NCBI GenBank assembly: GCA_016875915.1
Contig: VGOM01000016.1
Location: forward strand, 1 to 46,513
Length of the DNA stretch: 46,513 nt
DNA from: Chloroflexota bacterium
GTDB lineage: Bacteria; Chloroflexota; Dehalococcoidia; UBA2247; RBG-13-53-26
Direction: 5' to 3'
Both the position numbers and the translations under genes were made by a program. The notes under the pieces were generated by a model that ran no database searches, was not told the origin of the DNA, and was given only the letters and a program-made list of their open reading frames with translations. Each line of letters begins with the position of its first letter. Positions within the stretch are counted from its first letter, which is position 1. This document shows positions 16,087 to 24,785 of the stretch, in pieces.

Positions 16087-17439
16087 ATGTCAGCCAAGAG
16101 CCAAGACGCGGGACGGGCCGAAGCCATCGAGAACGTGTTCAGGAAGATCAAGGAGCACGACGTCAGGTTCGTGGAGATGTGGTTCACCGACATCCTGGGC
16201 TATCACAAGAGCTTCTCCGTCACGGTGGCGGAGCTCCAGAGGGCCTTCGACGAAGGACTGGGCTTCGACGGGTCTTCAGTGGAGGGCTTCGTCCGCATCG
16301 ACGAGAGCGACATGGTGGCCGTCCCCGACCCGACCACCTTCTCCATCCTTCCCTGGATGCCCCAGGACTCCGCCACGGCCAAGATGACCTGCGACATCCA
16401 CTGGCCCGGCCAGCAGCCCTTCGAGGGGGACCCCCGCTACGTGCTGAAGAGGAACCTGAAGCGGGCCTCCGACAAGGGATTCGCCTGCTACGTGGGGCCG
16501 GAGCTGGAGTACTTCTACTTCCGTAGCAACGACAATACCGGCGTCCTGGACAACGGAGGCTACTTCGATGTCACGCCGCCCAACGTGGCCAGCGAGCTGA
16601 GGCGGGAGACCGTGCTCACCCTGGAGGCCATGGGGGTGGGGGTGGAATACACCCATCACGAAGTCGCCCCCAGTCAGCACGAGATCGACCTGAGGTACAC
16701 CGAGGCCATGGCCATGGCCGACAACGTCATGACCTACCGCCTGGCGGTGAAGCAGGTGGCCATCAAGCACGGCTACTACGCCACCTTCATGCCCAAGCCG
16801 CTGGCCGGCGTCAACGGCAGCGGGATGCACGTCCACATCTCCCTCTTCAGGGGAGAGCGGAACGCCTTCTTCGACAAGGACGACCCCTACCATCTGTCCA
16901 AGGTGGGCAAGTGCTTCCTGGCTGGGCTGCTGAGGCATGCGGCGGAGATCACCGTGGTCACCAGCCAGTGGGTCAACTCCTACAAACGTCTGGTCCCCGG
17001 CTACGAAGCGCCGGTCTATATCACCTGGGCCCGGCGCAACCGCTCCGACCTCATCCGCATCCCCCTCTACCAGCCGGGCAGGGAGAAGTCCACCCGGGTT
17101 GAGCTCCGGTCCCCCGATCCGGCGTGCAACCCCTATCTCACCTTCAGCGTCATACTGGCCGCGGGGCTGGAGGGCATCGAGAAGGACTACCCCCTGCCGG
17201 AACCCACCGAGGAGAACGTCTTCGAGATGAAGCCGGAGGAACAGGTCAGAAGGGGCATCAAGACGCTGCCCGGCAGCTTGGTTGAGGCCATTCAGCTGGC
17301 CGAGAGCAGCGACCTGGTCAGGGAGGCGCTGGGGGACCACGTCTTCCGCAGCTTCATCCAGAACAAGAAGATCGAGTGGGATCTCTACCGGACCAGCGTT
17401 ACTGACTACGAGCTGAAGAGGTACCTGCCCGTCCTCTGA
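16087..17439 (+). CDS. glnA: Glutamine synthetase, type I (GSI-alpha-like)
   Basis: 450 residues with GSI motifs: FDGSSVEGF, the metal-binding GPELEYFYF, NGSGMHVHIS, KRLVPGYEAPVYITWA, and the C-terminal RSPDPACNPYLTFS. It forms glutamine from glutamate, ammonia and ATP in the cytoplasm. Its length and the lack of the roughly 25-residue insertion and of a clear adenylylation-site tyrosine motif place it with GSI-alpha, normally controlled by transcription and feedback rather than by adenylylation. GGGGGAG precedes the ATG. It sits within a nitrogen-related neighbourhood (PdxT, HisF, GltB-like, NrpR). Its stop is 3 bases from that of the convergent pdxT. Confidence 0.95.
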   Translation: MSAKSQDAGRAEAIENVFRKIKEHDVRFVEMWFTDILGYHKSFSVTVAELQRAFDEGLGFDGSSVEGFVRIDESDMVAVPDPTTFSILPWMPQDSATAKMTCDIHWPGQQPFEGDPRYVLKRNLKRASDKGFACYVGPELEYFYFRSNDNTGVLDNGGYFDVTPPNVASELRRETVLTLEAMGVGVEYTHHEVAPSQHEIDLRYTEAMAMADNVMTYRLAVKQVAIKHGYYATFMPKPLAGVNGSGMHVHISLFRGERNAFFDKDDPYHLSKVGKCFLAGLLRHAAEITVVTSQWVNSYKRLVPGYEAPVYITWARRNRSDLIRIPLYQPGREKSTRVELRSPDPACNPYLTFSVILAAGLEGIEKDYPLPEPTEENVFEMKPEEQVRRGIKTLPGSLVEAIQLAESSDLVREALGDHVFRSFIQNKKIEWDLYRTSVTDYELKRYLPVL

Positions 17440-17442
17440 CCG

Positions 17443-18042
17443 CTATGCCACGGGCGGGCCGCCGGACGCCATATCCAGGAAGTACCGGTGCAGCCTCAGG
17501 TCGCTGCCCAGCTCTGGATGGAAGGCTGCGGCCAGCAGTCTCCCCTGACGGGCGGCCACGGCCCTGCCGTCGTCCAGCCGGGCTAGCAGTTCCACTGTGG
17601 AATTGGCCGCTTCGATGACCGGCGCGCGGATAAACACGCCGTGGAAGGGCGTTTCGCCCAGAGCCGGTATGTCCAGGTCGGCTTCGAAGCTGTCCACCTG
17701 ACTCCCGAAGGCATTGCGCCTCACCGTCATGTCCATCAGGCCCAGGCTCTGCAGCGGGGAGTCGGCCACGCGCTTGGCCAGCAGGATCATGCCGGCGCAG
17801 ACCCCCATCACCGGCAGGCTAGCCTCGGCCCTGTCCTTCAACGGCTGCAACAGCTCATACTCCAGCATCAGCCTGATCATGGTGGTGCTTTCCCCGCCGG
17901 GGATGATCAGACCGTCCAGGCCTTCAAGTTCGACTGGCAGCCGGACCAGCACCGGCTCCGCCCCCAGCCGCTCCAGGATCCCCAGGTGCTCCACAAATGC
18001 CCCTTGAAGGGCCAGGATTCCGATTCTCATCCTCTTCTTCAC
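17443..18042 (-). CDS. pdxT: Pyridoxal 5'-phosphate synthase glutaminase subunit PdxT
   Basis: 199 residues. The class I amidotransferase triad is present: Cys82 (MGVCAGM), His175 and Glu177 (FHPEL), plus GGES (49-52) and the IGILALQG start. PdxT hydrolyses glutamine and passes ammonia to PdxS, which builds PLP. No pdxS lies in the window. The start could be GTG 18042 or ATG 18030; the ribosome site does not settle it. The gene is divergent from the hisF operon and convergent with glnA. Confidence 0.93.
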   Translation of the reverse strand: MKKRMRIGILALQGAFVEHLGILERLGAEPVLVRLPVELEGLDGLIIPGGESTTMIRLMLEYELLQPLKDRAEASLPVMGVCAGMILLAKRVADSPLQSLGLMDMTVRRNAFGSQVDSFEADLDIPALGETPFHGVFIRAPVIEAANSTVELLARLDDGRAVAARQGRLLAAAFHPELGSDLRLHRYFLDMASGGPPVA

Positions 18043-18056
18043 GCCCCGTGCTCAAT

Positions 18057-18085
18057 TTGACAGGATTTTCGACACTCTCTATAAT
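18057..18085 (+). promoter_or_regulatory. Consensus promoter TTGACA-17-TATAAT for the hisF-nuo-glt operon
   Basis: TTGACA (18057-18062) and TATAAT (18080-18085) are both perfect and separated by 17 bases. The predicted start near 18092 leaves a leader of about 90 bases before hisF. Confidence 0.85.
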
Positions 18086-18125
18086 AGGCAAACGGTTACC
18101 TATGATACGCGATTCTGCTGATCCA

Positions 18126-18142
18126 GCCTCTGTCTCAGAGGC
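18126..18142 (+). promoter_or_regulatory. Perfect inverted repeat in the hisF leader
   Basis: GCCTCTG-TCT-CAGAGGC, a 7-bp perfect inverted repeat about 35 bases downstream of the predicted start site. It could be an operator or an RNA hairpin. GTCTCAGAGG within it recurs as GTCTCAGAAG in the glnA leader (16051-16060). Confidence 0.45.
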
Positions 18143-18184
18143 CGTCATATTATATCCAACTTCATCGTGAGGGGGCAAAGAAAA

Positions 18185-18955
18185 GTGCAAACGATCAAAG
18201 TCATCCCCTGCCTGGACATCAAGGACGGGAGAGTGGTCAAGGGAGTCAGGTTCGTCGATCTGGTCGACGCCCGTGATCCGGTGGAGGCCGCCGCCGCCTA
18301 CTGTCGCGAAGGGGCCGACGAACTGGCCTTTCTCGATATCGCCGCCACCGTCGAGGGTAGAGGCACGCGGCTGGCCTGGGTGAAGAAGGTCAGGAAGGCG
18401 GCCACCGTGCCCTTCACCGTTGGTGGGGGGATCAGGGACACAGCGGACATGAAGGCACTCTTCGACATCGGCGTGGACAAGGTCTCCATCAACACCGCGG
18501 CAGTGCTGAATCCCGATCTGATCAAGGAGGCGTCGCGCAAGTTCGGCAAGGACAGAGTGGTCGTCGCCATCGACGGCAAGAAGAACCGCTCCGGCAGCAA
18601 ACGGCCCCGGCTGGAAGTGATCATCAAGGGTGGCATGGAGGGGGCCAACCTCGACATCGTGGAATGGGCCAGGAAGGTGGAGAAGCTCGGTGCCGGCGAG
18701 ATCCTGCTCACCAGCAAGGACGCCGACGGCACCAAGAAGGGGTACGACCTGGAGATGACCCGGGCCGTGGCCGAGGCCGTCGGTATCCCCGTCACCGCTT
18801 CGGGCGGAGCGGGGAAGCTGGAGCATCTCTACGAGGCGGTGGTCAAAGGCAAAGCCTCCGCCGTGTTGTGTGCCTCCGTCTTCCATTTCGGCGAGATCTC
18901 CATCCCCCAGGCCAAGAGGTATCTGGCCGACAAGGGGCTACCGGTCAGGCTCTGA
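18185..18955 (+). CDS. hisF: Imidazole glycerol phosphate synthase cyclase subunit HisF
   Basis: 256 residues from GTG 18185 (GAGGGGG ribosome site at 18169-18175). The (beta/alpha)8 barrel has both catalytic aspartates: D11 (CLDIKDG) and D130 (VVAIDGKK), and the phosphate-binding GGGIRD and ASGGAG loops. With HisH it makes IGP and AICAR in histidine synthesis. No hisH or other his gene lies in the window, so this is a solitary copy heading an operon of redox genes. Histidine synthesis consumes glutamine nitrogen, in keeping with the neighbourhood. Confidence 0.93.
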   Translation: MQTIKVIPCLDIKDGRVVKGVRFVDLVDARDPVEAAAAYCREGADELAFLDIAATVEGRGTRLAWVKKVRKAATVPFTVGGGIRDTADMKALFDIGVDKVSINTAAVLNPDLIKEASRKFGKDRVVVAIDGKKNRSGSKRPRLEVIIKGGMEGANLDIVEWARKVEKLGAGEILLTSKDADGTKKGYDLEMTRAVAEAVGIPVTASGGAGKLEHLYEAVVKGKASAVLCASVFHFGEISIPQAKRYLADKGLPVRL

Positions 18956-18994
18956 GCCCCGTGGAGGGAATGCCGTCAGAGAGGTGCTGAAGAC

Positions 18995-19471
18995 ATGAGA
19001 ATCGATGCCAGCAAAGTGGACAGGATAGTCGATGCGTATGGATGCCATCGCGACAGCCTCATCTCCATCCTCCAGGACGTGCAGGCCGAGTGCTCCTACC
19101 TCCCCGAGGACGCCCTGAAGCGCGTCGCCAAGCGTCTGAAGCTGCCCCTGATCCAGGTATACGGGGTAGCCACCTTCTTCAAGGCCTTCAGCCTTCAGCC
19201 GCGCGGGGAACACATGGTGAGGGTCTGCCTTGGCACCGCCTGTCACGTCAGGGGTGCCCCGGCAGTGCTTGATGAAGTCAGGAGACAATTGGACGTCGAG
19301 CCCGGAGAAACGACTGAGGATTCCCGGTTCACCCTGGAGACGGTCAATTGCCTGGGCGCATGCGCACTCGGACCCCTGGTGGTTGTTGACAGTGAGTATC
19401 AGGGCCAGATAACTCCCGGGAAGGTCAAGCGAGTGCTCAAGCAGTATATGAATGACGGCAGAGGGAAATAG
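18995..19471 (+). CDS. NuoE/HndA-like [2Fe-2S] subunit
   Basis: 158 residues of the 24-kDa complex I/NAD-reducing hydrogenase family. The thioredoxin-fold cluster ligands are Cys78, Cys83, Cys119 and Cys123 (CLGTAC and CLGAC). It transfers electrons to or from the NuoF-type flavoprotein encoded 2 bases downstream. It starts 39 bases after hisF and is thus the second gene of that operon. No complex I membrane subunits or [FeFe] hydrogenase catalytic domain are in the window, so it belongs to a soluble diaphorase. Confidence 0.92.
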   Translation: MRIDASKVDRIVDAYGCHRDSLISILQDVQAECSYLPEDALKRVAKRLKLPLIQVYGVATFFKAFSLQPRGEHMVRVCLGTACHVRGAPAVLDEVRRQLDVEPGETTEDSRFTLETVNCLGACALGPLVVVDSEYQGQITPGKVKRVLKQYMNDGRGK

Positions 19472-19473
19472 CC

Positions 19474-21354
19474 ATGCAGAAACTCAGATCCATTGCTGAA
19501 CTCGAGCGACTGCGAAGCCGTATCCTTCGTCGCCGAAACGGCACGAAGAAATACGTCTCGGTGTGCGGCGGCACGGGTTGCCACGCCTACAAGTGCCAAG
19601 ACGTTGCCTCGGCACTGGAAGGCGAGATTCGCAGACAGGACATGGGCAGCCGCGTGGAGTTGAAGGTCACCGGCTGTCACGGTTTCTGTGAGCGCGGCCC
19701 CCTGGTGGTCATCTACCCTGAGGAGACGTTCTACCAACGAGTCAGCCCCGCCGACGCCGTAGAAATAGTCTCACGGACGGTTGGCAAGGGTGAAGTCATT
19801 GAGAGACTCCTGTACGTCGATCCCCAGAAGAACAGGGTGGCACGTTCGGAGGCCGAAGTCCCCTTCTACAGGAAGCAGCAGAGGATAGTCTTCGGCAAGA
19901 ACGGCCTGATCGATCCAACGAACATCGAGGACTACATTGCCATGGGTGGCTACACCGCGCTGCCGAAGGCGCTCTTCGAGATGGACCCCGAAGGCATCAT
20001 CGAGGAGATCAAGGAATCCGGCCTGCGGGGACGCGGCGGAGCCGGCTTCCCGACGTACCAGAAATGGCAGACCTGCCGCAGCGCCCCTTCGCGGGACGGC
20101 GTCCGCTATGTCATCTGCAATGCCGACGAAGGCGACCCCGGCGCCTACATGGACCGGAGCCTCCTCGAAGGCAATCCCCACGCCATCCTCGAGGGAATGA
20201 TCATCGGAGCGCGGGCCATTGATGCCCACGACGGCTATGTCTACGTTCGCATGGAGTACCCTCTGGCGGTAAAGAACCTGGGCGTAGCTCTGGATCAAGC
20301 CAGGCAGTACGGGCTCCTGGGCCAGAACATCCTGGGCTCCGGATTCGACTTCGATATCAAGATCTCGCGGGGCGGCGGTGCCTTCATCTGCGGCGAATCC
20401 ACGGCGCTGATGGCCTCGCTGGAAGGCCACATCGGGGAACCCCGCCAGAAACACATCCACACCGCCCTCAAGGGACTGTACGGCCGGCCTACCAACTTGA
20501 ACAACGTGGAAACCTGGGCCAACGTGCCGGTCATCATCAGCCGCGGGGCCAAGTGGTATTCCAAGATCGGCACGGAGGGCAGCAAGGGCACCAAGATCTT
20601 CTCCCTGGTGGGCAAGGTGCACAACACCGGCCTGGTCGAGGTGCCTATGGGCATCACCCTCAGGGAGATGGTCTACGACATCGGCGGCGGCATGCGCAAT
20701 GGGAAGAAGCTGAAGGCCATTCAGACCGGCGGGCCTTCCGGCGGGTGCATCCCGGAGAGCCTGATAGACCTGCCTGTGGACTTCGATGAGCTGACCAAGG
20801 CCGGCTCCATGATGGGTTCCGGCGGCATGATCGTCATGGATGAGGGCACCTGCATGGTGGACATGGCCCGGTACTTCACCAAGTTCCTCACCGAGGAGTC
20901 CTGTGGCAAGTGCGTCCCCTGCCGCGAGGGACTGGACCGGATGCTGGATATGCTCACCGACATCACCGAGGGGAGGGGTAGTGAGGGGGACCTCGACCTG
21001 CTGGAGGAGCTGGGCGGCGTCATCAAGGAGGCCTCCCTCTGCGGTCTGGGCGGGACCGCCCCGAATCCCCTGCTGTCCACCATCAGGTACTTCCGCGACG
21101 AATACGAGGCACACGTGGTCCACAAGCACTGCCCCGCTGGGGTGTGCAAGGCCCTGATCACCTACTCTGTGGACGAAGCCAAGTGCACCGGCTGTCGTGT
21201 CTGCGCCAGGGAGTGCCCGGAGGGAGCCATATCTGGCGAGAAGAAGAAGCTGCACGTCATAGATCCGGCCAAGTGCATCAAATGCGGCCTATGCCGCGAT
21301 CTCTGCAAGTTTGACGCCATCCTGGTTTCGTGGGAGAGGTGGGAATATGATTGA
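19474..21354 (+). CDS. NuoF/HndC-like NADH-binding flavoprotein with fused ferredoxin domains
   Basis: 626 residues in four parts: an N-terminal thioredoxin-like [2Fe-2S] domain (Cys31, 36, 68, 72), the FMN/NAD-binding core ([16 protein letters not shown] at about 183-198; [14 protein letters not shown]), an SLBB region, the N3 [4Fe-4S] site ([12 protein letters not shown] ... SLCGLG), and a C-terminal 2[4Fe-4S] ferredoxin ([28 protein letters not shown]). This is the layout of NADH-reducing subunits of electron-bifurcating hydrogenases and NADH-dependent formate dehydrogenases. Here the neighbours are a short NuoG-like protein and an FMN glutamate-synthase-like protein, so NADH oxidation for reductive amination or a related reaction is inferred. 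Its end overlaps the next gene by 8 bases. Confidence 0.93.
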   Translation: MQKLRSIAELERLRSRILRRRNGTKKYVSVCGGTGCHAYKCQDVASALEGEIRRQDMGSRVELKVTGCHGFCERGPLVVIYPEETFYQRVSPADAVEIVSRTVGKGEVIERLLYVDPQKNRVARSEAEVPFYRKQQRIVFGKNGLIDPTNIEDYIAMGGYTALPKALFEMDPEGIIEEIKESGLRGRGGAGFPTYQKWQTCRSAPSRDGVRYVICNADEGDPGAYMDRSLLEGNPHAILEGMIIGARAIDAHDGYVYVRMEYPLAVKNLGVALDQARQYGLLGQNILGSGFDFDIKISRGGGAFICGESTALMASLEGHIGEPRQKHIHTALKGLYGRPTNLNNVETWANVPVIISRGAKWYSKIGTEGSKGTKIFSLVGKVHNTGLVEVPMGITLREMVYDIGGGMRNGKKLKAIQTGGPSGGCIPESLIDLPVDFDELTKAGSMMGSGGMIVMDEGTCMVDMARYFTKFLTEESCGKCVPCREGLDRMLDMLTDITEGRGSEGDLDLLEELGGVIKEASLCGLGGTAPNPLLSTIRYFRDEYEAHVVHKHCPAGVCKALITYSVDEAKCTGCRVCARECPEGAISGEKKKLHVIDPAKCIKCGLCRDLCKFDAILVSWERWEYD

Positions 21355-22015
21355 GTTGACTATCGACGGAACAAAGGTCAGGGCTGCTCCGGGGACCACC
21401 GTCCTCGAGGCAGCCAGAGAGATGGGCATCGTCATCCCCACCCTCTGCTACTACCCCGGCCTGAGTTCATACGGTGAGTGCCGCGTCTGTCTGGTCGAGA
21501 TGGTCAAGGGCAGGGGCCGCTCATCGCTTGAGGCGTCCTGCGCCCTGCCCGTCGAGCAGGGGCAGGTCATCCTGACCAGCTCGGCCAAGGTGAAGAAGGC
21601 CCGCAGAGTGGTTGTTGAGCTGCTGCTCGCATCCTGTCCCAGCTCCAAGACGCTGCAGTGCATGGCCTCCAACATGGGTATCAATCAGGTCCGCTTCAAG
21701 ATCAAGCCCAGGGAGTGCATCCTCTGCGGCCGCTGCGTCCGCTACTGCAAGGAGCAGATGCGCTCCGGCGGCATCGGCTTCACCGGCCGGGGCACGGCAC
21801 GCCGGGTGACCACGGCCTTCGGTCACACCCCGGAGGAGTGCCGCAACTGCGGCGGCTGCCAATGGATCTGCCCGGTCTGCGAGCGGGCCTGCACCGCTGA
21901 TTCGCTGGTCAACGGCCTCTGCGGGGGGTGCCAGAACCTGGCCCATGTGGAGACCTGCGAGATATGCACCGGCTGCTCCGAGAGCGTTGGCGCACATGGA
22001 CACACCGTCTACTAG
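21347..22015 (+). CDS. Short NuoG/HndD-like Fe-S protein with cysteine-rich tail, no H-cluster domain
   Basis: 222 residues from ATG 21347, overlapping the nuoF-like stop. An N-terminal [2Fe-2S] ferredoxin domain (Cys34, 45, 48, 65) is followed by [11 protein letters not shown] (Cys124, 127, 130, 134), and then a tail with eleven cysteines: 165, 168, 171, 175 (CxxCxxCxxxC), 178, 182, 192, 195, 204, 207 and 210. It corresponds to the front of HndD or NuoG but ends before any hydrogenase or molybdopterin domain. It probably relays electrons from the NuoEF-like module to the GltB-like enzyme encoded next. The tail is not something I recognise from characterised homologues. Confidence 0.85.
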   Translation: MIELTIDGTKVRAAPGTTVLEAAREMGIVIPTLCYYPGLSSYGECRVCLVEMVKGRGRSSLEASCALPVEQGQVILTSSAKVKKARRVVVELLLASCPSSKTLQCMASNMGINQVRFKIKPRECILCGRCVRYCKEQMRSGGIGFTGRGTARRVTTAFGHTPEECRNCGGCQWICPVCERACTADSLVNGLCGGCQNLAHVETCEICTGCSESVGAHGHTVY

Positions 22016-22078
22016 AGCTTCCGGGCTCTGCGATAGAAAGGGAATGATCGAGGAGAACAACGAGGGAGGAGATAACAA

Positions 22079-23656
22079 ATGACACTAACACGGTACAACG
22101 CCACAGCTTCCACGCTGACCAAGAACAGGACAGGAGGCGACTGGTGCCCCATCAGCGGCATGTGCGTCACCTGCGTTGACGGCTGCATCGGCATGTGCGA
22201 GATCGGCAAGAGCGCCTATCGCGGACATGAAGTGATCTACCCGCAGCCCTTCGGTATCATCACCACTGCATCTCAGAAGGCCTATCCCATCGACCTGTCC
22301 CACTTCAACATCATGGGGACAGCCGTGGGGGCCCATGGCATCGCCGCCGACTCCGACAAGGCCATCTTCCCCAACGTTAGCCTCGATACGACCCTGGGCC
22401 ATGACGGCGGCATCAAGCTGCGGCTGCCCATCGTCATTCCCGGTCTGGGATCCACCAATGTCGCCCGGGACAACTGGGACGGCCTGGCCATCGGCTCGGC
22501 CATGGCGGGTGTACCGCTGACCGTCGGCGAGAACGTCTGCGCCATGGATGTGGACTCGAAGATAGTCCGGGGCAAGGTGAAGTTCTCGCCCGACCTGGAA
22601 AGGCGGGTCAAGCTCTACAAACAGTGGCAGCGCAATGGCTACGGTGGCATCTTCGTCCAGGCCAATGTCGAGGACTTCCGCCTGGGAGTCTTAGAGTACG
22701 CCCTACAGGAGCTGGGCGCCGACGGCGTCGAGCTGAAGTGGGGACAGGGCGCCAAGGACATCGGCGGCGAGGTCAAGATAAGCAACCTGGAGAAGGCCCA
22801 GCTGCTCCGGAAGCGCGGCTATATCGTCCTCCCCGACCCCCTGGACCCCTTCGTGGTGAAGGAGTTCCACAAGGGGACCTTCACCGAGTTCGAGAGGCAT
22901 TCCCGCGTCGGCATGGTCACCAAAGAGGGCTTCCTGAAGCAGGTGAAGCAGCTCCGCAGCGCAGGGGCCAAGTACATCTCTCTCAAGACCGGCGCCTACC
23001 GGCCGGCCGACCTGGCCCGGGCGGTGAAGTTCTCCTCCATAGCCAAGATCGACTACCTCACCGTTGACGGCGCCGGCGGCGGCACGGGCATGAGCCCCTG
23101 GCGGATGATGAACGAGTGGGGCGTGCCCGGCGTGGAGTTGTGGTCGCTCACCCATCAGTACTGCGAACGCCTGGCCAAGAAGGGGCAGTACGTGCCTCCC
23201 ATCGTGGTGGCCGGCGGCTTCATCCTGGAAGATCAGCTGTTCAAGGGACTGTCGCTCTGCGCCCCCTATGCCAATGCCATCGGCATGGCCAGAGGGCCAC
23301 TGGCTGCGGTCATGGTCGGCAAGACAATCGGCAAAGCCATAGAGGGGCATCAGCTCCCCGTCTACTTCCAGCGCTTCGGCGGCACCCGGGAATCCGTGTT
23401 CGTCACCGCCGACTGGCTGAAGAGGGAATACGGCAAGGACTACAACGACATCCCCACCTCGGCCATAGGCCTCTATACCTACTTCGACCGCCTGGCTCAG
23501 GGGCTGCGCCAGCTGATGGCCGGCAACCGCAAGTTCACCATCAAGCACATCACCCGCGACGACATCGCCTCGCTCACGCCGGAAGCCACTCGCGTCAGCG
23601 GCATTCCCTTGGTGTCAGACGTCGATGCCAGAGAGGTGGACAGGATACTCGCCTGA
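22079..23656 (+). CDS. Divergent FMN-binding glutamate-synthase-family oxidoreductase
   Basis: 525 residues. The FMN-barrel of glutamate synthase is recognisable by GVELKWGQGAK, GAKYISLKTG, DYLTVDGAGGGTGMSPW and VVAGGFI. Three oddities: the N-terminus has a cysteine cluster (Cys23, 29, 32, 36, 40; CPISGMCVTCVDGCIGMC); the region after the barrel that normally carries the [3Fe-4S] ligands (GCxxxRxCHxxxCPxG) reads AIGMARGPLAAVMVG with no cysteines; and no glutamine amidotransferase domain is present. Ribosome site GGAGGAG. Fourth Fe-S/flavin gene of the operon. It may reduce 2-oxoglutarate plus ammonia to glutamate using electrons from the NuoEF-like module, but a different substrate is possible. 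Confidence 0.85.
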   Translation: MTLTRYNATASTLTKNRTGGDWCPISGMCVTCVDGCIGMCEIGKSAYRGHEVIYPQPFGIITTASQKAYPIDLSHFNIMGTAVGAHGIAADSDKAIFPNVSLDTTLGHDGGIKLRLPIVIPGLGSTNVARDNWDGLAIGSAMAGVPLTVGENVCAMDVDSKIVRGKVKFSPDLERRVKLYKQWQRNGYGGIFVQANVEDFRLGVLEYALQELGADGVELKWGQGAKDIGGEVKISNLEKAQLLRKRGYIVLPDPLDPFVVKEFHKGTFTEFERHSRVGMVTKEGFLKQVKQLRSAGAKYISLKTGAYRPADLARAVKFSSIAKIDYLTVDGAGGGTGMSPWRMMNEWGVPGVELWSLTHQYCERLAKKGQYVPPIVVAGGFILEDQLFKGLSLCAPYANAIGMARGPLAAVMVGKTIGKAIEGHQLPVYFQRFGGTRESVFVTADWLKREYGKDYNDIPTSAIGLYTYFDRLAQGLRQLMAGNRKFTIKHITRDDIASLTPEATRVSGIPLVSDVDAREVDRILA

Positions 23657-23687
23657 CCATATACTGCAGGTCAACATGCGCCGTTTC

Positions 23688-23725
23688 GACTGCTGCTTCC
23701 GACCCGGTCTTCGGGAGCAGCAGTT
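23688..23725 (+). terminator. Long hairpin between the gltB-like gene and nrpR
   Basis: A 15-bp stem with two G-U pairs: 23688-23702 (GACTGCTGCTTCCGA) pairs with 23711-23725 (TCGGGAGCAGCAGTT) around an 8-base loop. No T-tract follows, so it may be a factor-dependent terminator or an attenuator for the downstream regulator gene. Confidence 0.5.
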
Positions 23726-23785
23726 GTCTCAATCGGCTGAGCGTGGCATCTCCGGAGGAGAGCCACATCTGACCATGGAGGGCTC

Positions 23786-24781
23786 ATGGTAGGGTCCAGC
23801 GGAGTTGACGTAGAGAGGAAGGTCAATGCCATCCTCAGGGTGCTGAGCCAGTCGGAGGAGGCCGTCGGCGCCCGACTGATCTCCCGCGAACTGAAGAAGC
23901 AGGGCATTGACCTCACCGAGAGGGCGGTCAGGTACCACCTCAAGCTGATGGATGAGCGGGGATTGACCGAGTCCGCGGGCAGGGACGGCCGGCTGATCAC
24001 GCCGGCCGGGCTGGAGGAGTTGCGCAATGCGCTGGTGGCCGACAAGGTGGGCCTCTTCAGCAACCGCATAGAGCTGACCGCCTTCCGGACCACCTTCGAT
24101 TGGCGGAGCCGCACCGGCTTCGTGCCCACCAACCACTCCCTCTTCGATGAGGAGGACTTCCCCCGGGCCGTCAAAGCCATGAGGAGCGCCTTCAGGGCCG
24201 GGATATCCGTCGGCGACCTGGTGGCCGTGGCCCGGGCAGGAGAGAAGCTGGGCGACAGGACCGTCCCCGAGGGCAAGATCGGCTTCGCCACAGGGTGCAG
24301 CGCCGTTCTCTCCGGGGCTCTTCTCAAGGCCGGGGTGCCCATGGACTCCAGATTCGGCGGCATCCTCCAGATCAGGAACCACAAACCCCTGCGTTTCATT
24401 GAGCTCATCTACTACAGCGGCACCTCGCTGGATCCGTCGGAGATCTTCATCCGGGGCAAGATGACCAATGTGGTTGAAGCGGCCCGCACGGGGGAGGGCA
24501 AGGTGCTGGCCAACTTCGCCGAGGTCCCGGCTCAATGCAGGCCCCTGGCCTCCGACATGATTGCCCGGCTGAATGAGGCTCACCTGGGCAGCCTGGCCGT
24601 CATGGGCAACATCGGCGAGCCCGTCTGCGAGGTCCCCGTTGACCCCAACAGGGTGGGCATAGTCCTCTTCGGGGGGCTGAACCCGGTGGCTGCCGCCGAA
24701 GAGGCCCGCATACCGGCGGAGAACGCCTCCATCTGCTCGGTTCTGGACTACGGGCTGTTGCAGAGCTTCTGGGACCTCTAG
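23786..24781 (+). CDS. nrpR: NrpR-type nitrogen regulator (winged helix + DUF128)
   Basis: 331 residues. An N-terminal winged-helix domain (about 9-75; ISRELKKQGIDLTERAVRYHLKLMDERGL) precedes a single NrpR/DUF128 domain (about 85-320; GFATGCSAVLSGALLKAGVP, RFGGILQ, GRMTN-like GKMTNVV, and GNIGEPVCEVP). In methanogens NrpR represses nif and glnA operators and is relieved by 2-oxoglutarate. Here it directly follows the glutamate-synthase-like operon and is about 6 kb from glnA, so nitrogen or 2-oxoglutarate sensing is inferred. I found no GGAA-N6-TTCC operator upstream of glnA, hisF or nrpR, so the DNA site may differ. It ends 4 bases from the convergent DUF1015 gene. Confidence 0.88.
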   Translation: MVGSSGVDVERKVNAILRVLSQSEEAVGARLISRELKKQGIDLTERAVRYHLKLMDERGLTESAGRDGRLITPAGLEELRNALVADKVGLFSNRIELTAFRTTFDWRSRTGFVPTNHSLFDEEDFPRAVKAMRSAFRAGISVGDLVAVARAGEKLGDRTVPEGKIGFATGCSAVLSGALLKAGVPMDSRFGGILQIRNHKPLRFIELIYYSGTSLDPSEIFIRGKMTNVVEAARTGEGKVLANFAEVPAQCRPLASDMIARLNEAHLGSLAVMGNIGEPVCEVPVDPNRVGIVLFGGLNPVAAAEEARIPAENASICSVLDYGLLQSFWDL

Positions 24782-24785
24782 CCGA

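Noticed and set aside
21347-22015. [FeFe] hydrogenase HndD
   Set aside because: The H-cluster domain (TSCCP, MPC, ECGGVMEAAxR motifs) is missing and the gene ends cleanly with a stop followed by another gene.
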